NCBI GenBank assembly: GCA_017991025.1
Contig: JAGNMT010000212.1
Span: 1-6,522, forward strand
From: Verrucomicrobiales bacterium
GTDB taxonomy: Bacteria > Verrucomicrobiota > Verrucomicrobiia > Verrucomicrobiales > DEV007
Direction: 5' to 3'
DNA: 6,522 bases
This document shows, one piece after another, positions 1-5,540 of the stretch. The translations under genes were made by a program, and so were the position numbers. How positions within the stretch are numbered: position 1 is the stretch's first letter; each line of letters starts with the position of its first letter. The notes beneath the pieces were generated by a model, which had not been told where the DNA came from, searched no databases, and saw only the letters and a program-made list of their open reading frames with translations.

Positions 1-443
1 GGCATGCTGACGACGTGCCCTCGCCTCTCGTCAGTGTCGTCGTCCGGACGACAGCCTACACGCACACCGAGGACGACCACCTCCCCTACGGGAATAAATC
101 GGCGCTTGGCACGGTTCTCAATTACACGCCTGAATATCACTCCGTCGCCGCAGACTGGTCGCGTTTTCCGCTGGGGACAAAGTTCAGGATCAAGGGCTAC
201 AATCGCCTCTTCGTCGTGGATGACTACGGCAGCGCCCTCGTCGGCACGCAGACCATTGATCTCTATTTCCCGACGAAAGAGCGTATGAACAACTGGGGGA
301 CCCGCTTCGTGGAGGTCGAGATTCTCGAGTTCGGCAGTTTTCACGAGAGCCGCAAGATCCTCGCGGCGCGGGCAAAGAACCGGTACTGCCTCGCCATGCT
401 CGCGAGCATGACGGCGGACGACTGGTACAAAAACCATCGTTGA
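1..443 (+). CDS. 3D-domain protein, 5' end missing (cell-wall-associated, lytic-transglycosylase-like fold)
   Basis: The reading frame is open from position 3 and ends with TGA at 441-443, so the gene is cut by the left edge. A GTG at 15 could be called a start, but the frame continues upstream (residues H-A-D-D) and the real start, probably with a signal peptide, is likely outside. Numbering from that GTG, the protein shows the 3D domain named for three aspartates: AAD at 45-47 followed by PLGT (52-55), the VVDDYG segment with D69/D70, and IDLYFP with D82. The early AYT...YGNKSALGT stretch also fits. The fold is shared with the catalytic domain of MltA and with Bacillus YuiC/YocH-type proteins, which act on peptidoglycan. 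Some 3D proteins are lytic transglycosylases, but activity here is inferred. The last 30 or so residues (AARAKNRYCLAMLAS...) follow the domain. The gene converges on the transporter gene, 13 bases from stop to stop. Confidence 0.85.
   Translation, partial: HADDVPSPLVSVVVRTTAYTHTEDDHLPYGNKSALGTVLNYTPEYHSVAADWSRFPLGTKFRIKGYNRLFVVDDYGSALVGTQTIDLYFPTKERMNNWGTRFVEVEILEFGSFHESRKILAARAKNRYCLAMLASMTADDWYKNHR
395..410. repeat. perfect 16-base palindrome inside the end of the 3D-domain gene
   Basis: The sequence CATGCTCGCGAGCATG reads identically on both strands, each half being 8 bases. It lies in frame in the 3D-domain gene, where it encodes A-M-L-A-S-M, and ends 30 bases before the stop codon. With no spacer it would form a cruciform or protein-binding site rather than a good RNA hairpin, although an RNA stem of about six pairs with a small loop is possible. 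It is not followed by a T-run, so it is not a standard terminator. It may be chance. It is recorded because it is exact and sits near a convergent gene junction. Confidence 0.6.
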
Positions 444-456
444 GGTGCTCGCTGAG

Positions 457-1671
457 TCAGGCTTTCGCTTTCACCGGGTCCCGGAAAAAGATCAGGAAGA
501 TCACGAGCACGCCAAGTGCGCCCCAGGCCGGCAATTGCCAGATCGCGGCCCAGTCGTGGGAGAGTCCGTCGACGGGCGTCTCCAGCGTGTAATGCTCCTG
601 CACTTTCCCCGCGAGGGTGCTGCCGACGAAGTTGCCCACACCCCAGAGAATGAAAGCGATGAAACCCTGCGCCGCGCCCCGGGTGCGCTCTCCGGCCTCG
701 TCGTCAACGTAGAGCTGCCCCGCGATGAAGAGAAAGTCGTAGCAGGCCCCGTGGAGAAGGATCGCGGTGAAGATCAGGGCCGTGGTCCATTCGCCCGCCC
801 CGACACTGCCCGAGAGGGCGAAGTAGCGGACCACCCAGCAGGAGATGCCGAGGAAGATCGTCTTCTTGTATCCGAAACGCCTCAAGAAGAAGGGCAGCAG
901 GAGGAAAAAGACGACATCCGAGATCTGCGCGTAGGACGTCTTCACGAGCATGTTCTCCCACTTCAGTTCGGTCAGGTATTGCCCGAGGTTCACGAAGTAG
1001 AAATAGAGAGGTATGCAGATGAGGAACATGCAGACGATGAAGACGGCGAAGGACGGCTTCTTCATCAGGCCGAGTGCATCGAGTCCAAGGATTTCCGAGA
1101 GCCTGACATTCGCCCCCGTCTTCGTCGGCGGCGTGTGGGGCAGGATCAGCGAATACAGACCGAAGAGGATCGAAGCACCGCCCGCGAGGTAGAACTGGAT
1201 CGCAGACTCCGCCCCATCGACCGCATTCAGCGCGACGAGCCCCGCGATCCATCCGACCGCCGAGAGCATTTTCACCCGGGGGAAGTCCACTTTCGCATTA
1301 GCGAGATGGGTCAGCGAGAGCGAGTTACCGAGCGCCAGCGTCGGCACATAGAGGGCACAGTAGAGGATCAGCATCGGATAGAAGCTTCCGAAAGTCTTGA
1401 ACTGCGGCAGGGCGAAGAGGACCGCGCCCCCGGCGATGCCGAGGACAGCGAGTAGTTTCTCCGAAGCGAAAAAGCGATCCGCGATCAGCCCCACAAGAAA
1501 GGGTGAGATCATCGCCCCGATCGCGAAGGCCCCGTAGGCGAACCCGATCTGCCCGCCCTCGAACTTCAGCGTGTTCGCGAGGTAGGTCCCCATGCTGACA
1601 TACCAGCACCCCCAGATGAAATACTGGAGGAACATGAAGGCGGAGAGTTTAATCTTGAGTTGGGTTTGCAT
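457..1671 (-). CDS. Nucleoside:H+ symporter family MFS transporter (NupG/XapB-like)
   Basis: A 404-residue inner-membrane protein of the major facilitator superfamily, about the size of E. coli NupG. Hydrophobic segments suggest about 12 helices. Family landmarks seen are QYFIWGCWYVSMGTYL (16-31) in helix 1, YGAFAIGAMISPFLVGLIAD (46-65) with the motif-A-like loop GLIADRFFASEKLL (61-74), YVPTLALGNSLSLTHL (108-123), and HGACYDFLFIAGQLYVDDEA (307-326) in the second half. These match the Nuc_H_symport family, whose members import nucleosides with protons; the actual substrate here is unknown. The start at 1671 fits the family, whose proteins begin shortly before the FLQYFIWG segment, but no clear Shine-Dalgarno sequence precedes it. 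A candidate promoter lies 30-58 bases upstream. The Gfo/Idh gene 147 bases upstream is on the same strand, so substrate import could be linked to its oxidation, but that is only inference. The annotation as a transporter is secure. Confidence 0.9.
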   Translation of the reverse strand: MQTQLKIKLSAFMFLQYFIWGCWYVSMGTYLANTLKFEGGQIGFAYGAFAIGAMISPFLVGLIADRFFASEKLLAVLGIAGGAVLFALPQFKTFGSFYPMLILYCALYVPTLALGNSLSLTHLANAKVDFPRVKMLSAVGWIAGLVALNAVDGAESAIQFYLAGGASILFGLYSLILPHTPPTKTGANVRLSEILGLDALGLMKKPSFAVFIVCMFLICIPLYFYFVNLGQYLTELKWENMLVKTSYAQISDVVFFLLLPFFLRRFGYKKTIFLGISCWVVRYFALSGSVGAGEWTTALIFTAILLHGACYDFLFIAGQLYVDDEAGERTRGAAQGFIAFILWGVGNFVGSTLAGKVQEHYTLETPVDGLSHDWAAIWQLPAWGALGVLVIFLIFFRDPVKAKA

Positions 1672-1700
1672 GGGTGGGCGGAGAATGTCGTATTGCGGTG

Positions 1701-1729
1701 ATTTGAGTGATGATTGGCTCCTAAGTCAA
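1701..1729 (-). promoter_or_regulatory. candidate sigma70-type promoter for the transporter gene
   Basis: On the minus strand a TTGACT box (1724-1729, five of six matches to TTGACA) is separated by exactly 17 bases from TCAAAT (1701-1706, four of six matches to TATAAT). It ends 29 bases before the transporter ATG, which predicts a leader of roughly 20-25 bases. The spacing is ideal, but the -10 box is only fair and the host sigma factor preference is unknown. Confidence 0.4.
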
Positions 1730-1781
1730 GGTTGCGGCATCACGCGATCGCGAAACGAGGAAGGGAAGATCGGAAGCCTGA

Positions 1782-1813
1782 CGGGTATTACGGATCACTC
1801 GCCGTGATACCCG
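1782..1813 (-). terminator. 12-bp inverted repeat after the oxidoreductase gene, possible terminator or mRNA end without a T-tract
   Basis: CGGGTATTACGG (1782-1793) pairs with CCGTGATACCCG (1802-1813) around an 8-base loop. The match is perfect except for one position, which is a U-G wobble in plus-strand RNA and a C-A mismatch in minus-strand RNA. The stem begins 5 bases after the Gfo/Idh stop codon, the usual place for a 3'-end structure. No run of T follows on either strand, so a classical intrinsic terminator is not supported. A pause site, an mRNA-stabilising stem or a T-poor terminator are alternatives. A shorter nested stem, ATCAC/GTGAT (1794-1798 with 1804-1808), could compete. Confidence 0.4.
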
Positions 1814-1818
1814 AAAAC

Positions 1819-2826
1819 TCACCCGAACACAAACGGCAACGGCTTCCGTGCATCGGAAGACTGCTCCGCCGTCTCCACCACCGCAAAGGCACGGGCAGCC
1901 TCAAGAGGAGTAATCACGGTCGGAGCGATATCGTTTCGGATGCAGTTGGCAAAATAATCGAGCTCCACTGACAACGCGCCGATTTGTCGACCGTGTTGGG
2001 TGGGCCAGTAGACTGTGTCAGGCATCTTCGGTCCGTTTGCATCGAGAATGGTCAACCCGGTGCGCGCGGCATCAATGGAGAGGATGCCTTCGGTGCCGAT
2101 GATTTCAAAACGGGCGTCAATCGTTGTCGGCACATTCTCCGGCAGACACCAGACCGTCTCAACGACACCAATGGCGTCCTCGCCAAAATGCAGCATCGCC
2201 CAGCCGATATCGGGGTAATCAAAATCCCCCACCCTTACATTGCGCCCATAGACCTCCGTCGGCTGCCGTCCCGTGAACCAGAGCATGAGGTCCACGTCGT
2301 GAATACCATCACCGGTCAGGGGTGAGATTTTGTCGAGGCGTATCTTTCCCGGCGCTTTGGGAAGATTGCGCCGGGCGTGCATCGAAACGATTCGGCCGAT
2401 TCTCCCGGAGGCGATGGCCTCCTTCGCGAGCGTGACACGCGGATCAAAACGACAGATATGCCCGACCATGAGGTATCCTTTGGAAGACTCCGCCGCTTTC
2501 ACGAGGGAAAGACATTCTTCCGCTGAAGCCGCCATGGGTTTTTCCAGAAAGACGTGTTTACCGCTCCCCAGTGCGGCGAGGGCGATTTCGTAATGGTCCT
2601 TCCAGTGTGTCGTGATGCTGACGACATCAATGTCAGGATCTGCGAGGAGGTCGTGATAGTCCGTGTATCCATCAGCCACACCGAACTCCGCTTTCGCCAG
2701 GGCGAGCCGTTCCGGATTGCGGTTCGCGAGGGCGACGAGTTCGCTGCCGTACAGGCCGGAAATCGCCCGGGCATGAACGGAACCGAATCTTCCCACGCCT
2801 ATGATTCCCCATCGGATCGGTTTCAT
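1819..2826 (-). CDS. Gfo/Idh/MocA family NAD(P)-dependent oxidoreductase
   Basis: A 335-residue cytoplasmic dehydrogenase of the usual family size. The N-terminal Rossmann domain (about 1-120) has the dinucleotide motif GVGRFG (10-15) and, after the second strand, ALANRNPERLA (32-42). Arginine 36 there could favour NADP, which is inference. The family signature EKP is at 95-97, with lysine 96 as the expected catalytic residue. The C-terminal alpha/beta domain carries GDGIHDVDLMLW (172-183), where histidine 176 fits the conserved active-site histidine. The aspartate usually four residues before it is replaced by glycine 172, with D173 one residue later. Family members oxidise or reduce sugars, inositols and related polyols; no substrate can be assigned. 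The ATG at 2824-2826 lies 4 bases after the uvrB stop codon. A Shine-Dalgarno-like AAGGTGA (2839-2845) lies inside the end of uvrB, 12 bases from the start, and a GAGG overlaps the uvrB stop. This implies co-transcription and coupled translation with uvrB. Confidence 0.92.
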   Translation of the reverse strand: MKPIRWGIIGVGRFGSVHARAISGLYGSELVALANRNPERLALAKAEFGVADGYTDYHDLLADPDIDVVSITTHWKDHYEIALAALGSGKHVFLEKPMAASAEECLSLVKAAESSKGYLMVGHICRFDPRVTLAKEAIASGRIGRIVSMHARRNLPKAPGKIRLDKISPLTGDGIHDVDLMLWFTGRQPTEVYGRNVRVGDFDYPDIGWAMLHFGEDAIGVVETVWCLPENVPTTIDARFEIIGTEGILSIDAARTGLTILDANGPKMPDTVYWPTQHGRQIGALSVELDYFANCIRNDIAPTVITPLEAARAFAVVETAEQSSDARKPLPFVFG

Positions 2827-2830
2827 AGCC

Positions 2831-4975
2831 TCAATACTTCACCTTTTTCCGCACCACGGTAAGGGGCGTTTCTCCGGCGTCTTTTTTCAGTTTGTTGATC
2901 TGGTCCCGGATCAGGGCGGCGCGTTCGAACTCCAGTCTTGCGGCCGCCTCCTGCATTTCGCCTTCCAGCTCGCGGATCACCGCAAGGGTGTCCACGTCGG
3001 ATCCGGCTTCTGCGACGAGGGCATCCTCAACCGCTTTACCCTTCTGATAAATGCGCAGGCTGCCTTGATCACTGCGAGTGACCGTGTGGGGGATGATGCC
3101 GTGTTTTTCGTTGTGCTCGGTTTGAACCCGACGACGGTATTCGGTGATCGAGAGCAGGCTCTGGATCGAATCGGTGACAACATCGGCAAAGAGCACGGCC
3201 TCTCCGTTAATGTGCCGGGCGGCGCGTCCCACGGTCTGGATAAGCGCGGTTTGACTGCGGAGAAATCCCTCCTTATCCGCGTCGAGGATGCAGACGAGGC
3301 TGACTTCGGGAAGATCGAGGCCTTCGCGAAGGAGGTTGATGCCGATGAGGATATCGAACTCGGCGGCGCGGAGACTGCGCAGGATCTCGACCCGCTCGAT
3401 CGCGTCGACGTCCGAATGGATGTAACGCACTTTGAGTCCGACATTGCGCAGGTAGTCGGTGAGGTCCTCGGCGGTGCGTTTCGTCAGGGTCGTGATGAGG
3501 ATACGTTCGCCTTTCTCAACCCGCTGGCGACAGAGTTCGATGGTCTCGTCGATCTGGCCCTTGAGGGGGCGCAGGGTGATGACGGGATCGATGAGGCCGG
3601 TCGGGCGGATGATCTGTTCGACAATGAGATCGACGCCCTTTTTCCCGGGATCGAAGGCACTCACCGGCTGCTTGCTGCCGGAGATGCGGGGGAGTCGCGC
3701 CGGGACGGATTCGTCCCCGCCGATACCCTTTTTCTCTTTCGCGATAAAACCCGTGTTGCCGACGACCGAGTTCTGGATTTCGAATTTCGCCGGAGTCGCG
3801 CTCACGTAAAGTCGCTGACCAGTTGCGGCCATGTATTCATCAAACTTGAGCGGACGGTTGTCGAGAGCACTGGGGAGCCGGAACCCGAAGTCCACGAGAG
3901 TCTGTTTGCGCGAGCGGTCGCCTTCGTACATGCCTCCGATCTGGGGAATGCTGACATGCGACTCGTCGATCACGGTGAGAAACCCTTCAGGAAAAAAGTC
4001 GATGAGGGTGCCCGGTTTGCTGCCGGGCGGGCGCGAAGTGAGGTGGCGGGAATAATTTTCAATACCCTGACAGAATCCCATTTCCTGCATCATCTCGATG
4101 TCATATTCGGTACGCTGTTTGATGCGCTGGGCCTCGAGATACTGCTGATTTTTTTCAAAAAACTCGATACGCTCTTTCAACTCCGCCCTGATCTCCCGGA
4201 TCGCGACGGCCATCTTTTCCTTCGGCGTCACAAACTGCTTCGCCGGGTAGAAGGTGAAATCATCGAGTCTCGACTTCGCGGTGCCGGTGAGCGGAGAAAA
4301 GGCCGTCACCCGTTCGATCTCGTCTCCGAAAAACTCCACGCGAACCGCCTCCTCATCAAGGTATGCCGGGTAGACCTCGACCACATCCCCGCGCACCCGG
4401 AAGCGACCACGGATGAAATCGATGTCATTCCGCTCGTAGAGGATGTTGACGAGGTTCTTGATGAACTCGTCGCGATCGAGGATCTGTCCGACTTTTACCG
4501 GGACCATCATGCCCTTGTAATCGTCCGGGGAGCCGAGGCCATAAATACAGGAGACACTCGCCACGACGATGACATCCTGCCTCATGAGAAGGGAACTCAT
4601 CGTCGAGAGACGGAGCCGTTCGATCTCGTCATTGATGGACGAGTCTTTTTCGATGTAGGTGTCGGTCCGGGGAATATAGGCCTCGGGCTGATAGTAGTCG
4701 AAGTAGGAGACAAAGTATTCGACGGCGTTGTCGGGGAAGAAGCTCTTCAATTCGCTGTAAAGCTGTGCAGCGAGGGTCTTATTGTGTGACATCACCAGCG
4801 TCGGCTTTCCGAGCGCGGCGATCACATTCGCGACGGTAAAGGTTTTCCCGGACCCGGTCACCCCGAGAAGGGTCTGGTGCGCGTTCCCGGCGAGAAGGGA
4901 TTTGGTGAGCTTGGCGATGGCCTGCTCCTGATCCCCCTGGGGTTTGAATTCGGAACTGATCCTGAACAACGACAT
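2831..4975 (-). CDS. uvrB: UvrABC system protein B (excision nuclease helicase subunit)
   Basis: UvrB verifies DNA damage after loading by UvrA, pries the strands apart using ATP, and recruits UvrC for incision in nucleotide excision repair. The 714-residue protein has the Walker A motif GVTGSGKT (38-45), HNKTLAAQLYSEL (64-76), the beta-hairpin YFDYYQPEAYIP (91-102) with its aromatic residues, the DESH helicase box (337-340), YVSATP (390-395), GINLLREGLDLPEV (545-558), and QTVGRAAR (580-587). The C-terminal UVR domain that contacts UvrC and UvrA is at about 664-699 (LEFERAALIRDQINKLK). It is about 40 residues longer than E. coli UvrB (673). The excess is an insertion at about 402-446, between the SATP block and the IIRPTGL block. 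The ATG at 4973-4975 is preceded by a reasonable GGGTGG. The gene lies 130 bases downstream of rpoZ, and its stop is 4 bases before the next gene. I saw no recognisable LexA box upstream. Confidence 0.98.
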   Translation of the reverse strand: MSLFRISSEFKPQGDQEQAIAKLTKSLLAGNAHQTLLGVTGSGKTFTVANVIAALGKPTLVMSHNKTLAAQLYSELKSFFPDNAVEYFVSYFDYYQPEAYIPRTDTYIEKDSSINDEIERLRLSTMSSLLMRQDVIVVASVSCIYGLGSPDDYKGMMVPVKVGQILDRDEFIKNLVNILYERNDIDFIRGRFRVRGDVVEVYPAYLDEEAVRVEFFGDEIERVTAFSPLTGTAKSRLDDFTFYPAKQFVTPKEKMAVAIREIRAELKERIEFFEKNQQYLEAQRIKQRTEYDIEMMQEMGFCQGIENYSRHLTSRPPGSKPGTLIDFFPEGFLTVIDESHVSIPQIGGMYEGDRSRKQTLVDFGFRLPSALDNRPLKFDEYMAATGQRLYVSATPAKFEIQNSVVGNTGFIAKEKKGIGGDESVPARLPRISGSKQPVSAFDPGKKGVDLIVEQIIRPTGLIDPVITLRPLKGQIDETIELCRQRVEKGERILITTLTKRTAEDLTDYLRNVGLKVRYIHSDVDAIERVEILRSLRAAEFDILIGINLLREGLDLPEVSLVCILDADKEGFLRSQTALIQTVGRAARHINGEAVLFADVVTDSIQSLLSITEYRRRVQTEHNEKHGIIPHTVTRSDQGSLRIYQKGKAVEDALVAEAGSDVDTLAVIRELEGEMQEAAARLEFERAALIRDQINKLKKDAGETPLTVVRKKVKY

Positions 4976-4979
4976 GATT

Positions 4980-4985
4980 CCACCC
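4980..4985 (-). promoter_or_regulatory. ribosome binding site of uvrB
   Basis: On the minus strand GGGTGG ends 4 bases before the uvrB ATG and pairs partly with the anti-Shine-Dalgarno sequence. It supports the chosen start, which also gives the normal UvrB N-terminus. A TATAGA (rc of 4988-4993) lies only a few bases further upstream, but no convincing -35 box was found with it, so no promoter is called. Confidence 0.5.
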
Positions 4986-5051
4986 AGTCTATACGACAGA
5001 GTTCAAGAACGGGCGAAGAGAAACCGACGCCAAACGAATCAATCCGCAGGG

Positions 5052-5084
5052 AGACAGGGTCAGGCCGCTGACTAAACCCTGTTT
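5052..5084. repeat. interrupted inverted repeat between rpoZ and uvrB
   Basis: ACAGGG (5054-5059) pairs with CCCTGT (5077-5082), extended outward by one G-T and one A-T pair. Inside, TCAG (5060-5063) pairs with CTGA (5068-5071) around a GCCG loop, leaving five bases (5072-5076) bulged on one side. The element begins about 20 bases after the rpoZ stop codon and ends about 75 bases before the uvrB start. It could be the 3' end structure of the rpoZ transcript or part of a uvrB leader. No T-run follows on the minus strand, so an intrinsic terminator is not demonstrated. The rest of the 130-base gap shows nothing I can name. Confidence 0.4.
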
Positions 5085-5105
5085 ACTGCAGGAGGCGAGG
5101 AGGGA

Positions 5106-5399
5106 CTATACCTCGGCGTCTTTGCTCGCCACACCGATTTTGCCTTCAATGATCTCAGTAAGAGCAATGTCAGCGGCACCCATGCGGTGATCAGTTTTGA
5201 CAAGAGGGGTACGCCCCATGTTTAACTGCTTTACCCGTGTTGAGACCAGATTGATCAGGACGGGGGGTTCAGGGATCACTTTTTGTGCCGCTACGACTAA
5301 GTCACTTCTCATATTGATGGAGCGTTGTCCTGGTGACGAGGTTTTCGACTGGCTGCCATTCCCGGGGAACGCGACGATATTGGAGGCGTCTTCGGACAT
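5106..5399 (-). CDS. rpoZ: DNA-directed RNA polymerase omega subunit
   Basis: Omega is a small subunit that binds the beta-prime chain and aids assembly and stability of RNA polymerase. The recognisable core is VLINLVSTRVKQLNMGRTPL (47-66) followed by RMGAADIALTEIIEGKIGV (72-90). It corresponds to the family pattern of a first helix with a basic RV+QL segment and a later IAL+EI+EGKI helix. The full frame gives 97 residues. The first 29 residues (MSEDASNIVAFPGNG... to SIN) are polar, probably disordered and outside the usual domain. Methionine 30 (codon at 5310-5312) would give a 68-residue protein beginning right before the conserved region (MRSDLVVAAQKVI), and may be the true start. Neither start has a good Shine-Dalgarno sequence. 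Codon choice in the extension looks like coding DNA, so the long form is reported. The identity is inferred from pattern, and omega is weakly conserved. The gene lies between yidC and uvrB with gaps of 141 and 130 bases. Confidence 0.82.
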   Translation of the reverse strand: MSEDASNIVAFPGNGSQSKTSSPGQRSINMRSDLVVAAQKVIPEPPVLINLVSTRVKQLNMGRTPLVKTDHRMGAADIALTEIIEGKIGVASKDAEV

Positions 5400-5478
5400 G
5401 GCTTCGAATCGGAGGTCAATCAGGGGAAAACACAGGCGGGCTTTAGTAGAAAAAAGCCGAGCCTTGCGCTTAGTCCAA

Positions 5479-5506
5479 AATTTAGGAAAAGCAAGTTTTT
5501 TGTTAA
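5479..5506 (-). promoter_or_regulatory. candidate promoter for rpoZ
   Basis: In the AT-rich gap between yidC and rpoZ, the minus strand carries TTAACA (5501-5506, five of six matches to TTGACA), a 16-base spacer, and TAAATT (5479-5484, four of six matches to TATAAT). It lies about 80 bases before the long rpoZ start and about 165 before the short one. AT-rich gaps produce such matches by chance, so this is tentative. The same gap contains a 6-bp inverted repeat, GGCTTT/AAAGCC (5439-5444 with 5453-5458), without a clear terminator tract after it. Confidence 0.3.
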
Positions 5507-5540
5507 TCGGAATCGACCAAAAGCCGCTTCCTTGGCCGGT

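Noticed and set aside
445..1455. A 336-codon open frame on the plus strand opposite the transporter gene.
   Set aside because: It has the same codon-aligned antisense register. Its product is extremely rich in R, E and D, as expected from reading hydrophobic codons backwards.
1743..1752. The palindrome CGCGATCGCG, containing the HIP1 octamer GCGATCGC of cyanobacteria.
   Set aside because: There is one copy in an intergenic gap, the gene content does not suggest cyanobacteria, and a 10-base palindrome of this composition is unremarkable.
1592..1971. Short plus-strand open frames across the oxidoreductase-transporter gap.
   Set aside because: They overlap real minus-strand genes, have no ribosome site or recognisable domain, and cross the inverted repeat.
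2801..4789. A 662-codon open frame on the plus strand opposite uvrB.
   Set aside because: It lies in the codon-aligned antisense frame of uvrB, where stops arise only from sense TTA, CTA and TCA codons, which this GC3-biased gene seldom uses. The translation has no recognisable domain, while uvrB on the other strand is unmistakable.
5001..5010. GTTC/GAAC inverted pair upstream of uvrB as a possible SOS (LexA) box.
   Set aside because: Spacing and order (GTTC-N2-GAAC) do not match the Gram-positive GAAC-N4-GTTC, the enterobacterial CTGT-N8-ACAG or the alphaproteobacterial GTTC-N7-GTTC forms.
5439..5458. GGCTTT/AAAGCC inverted repeat as a terminator of yidC.
   Set aside because: The stem has only 6 pairs and no T-run follows on the minus strand. 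The T-run in the area lies within the repeat, not after it.
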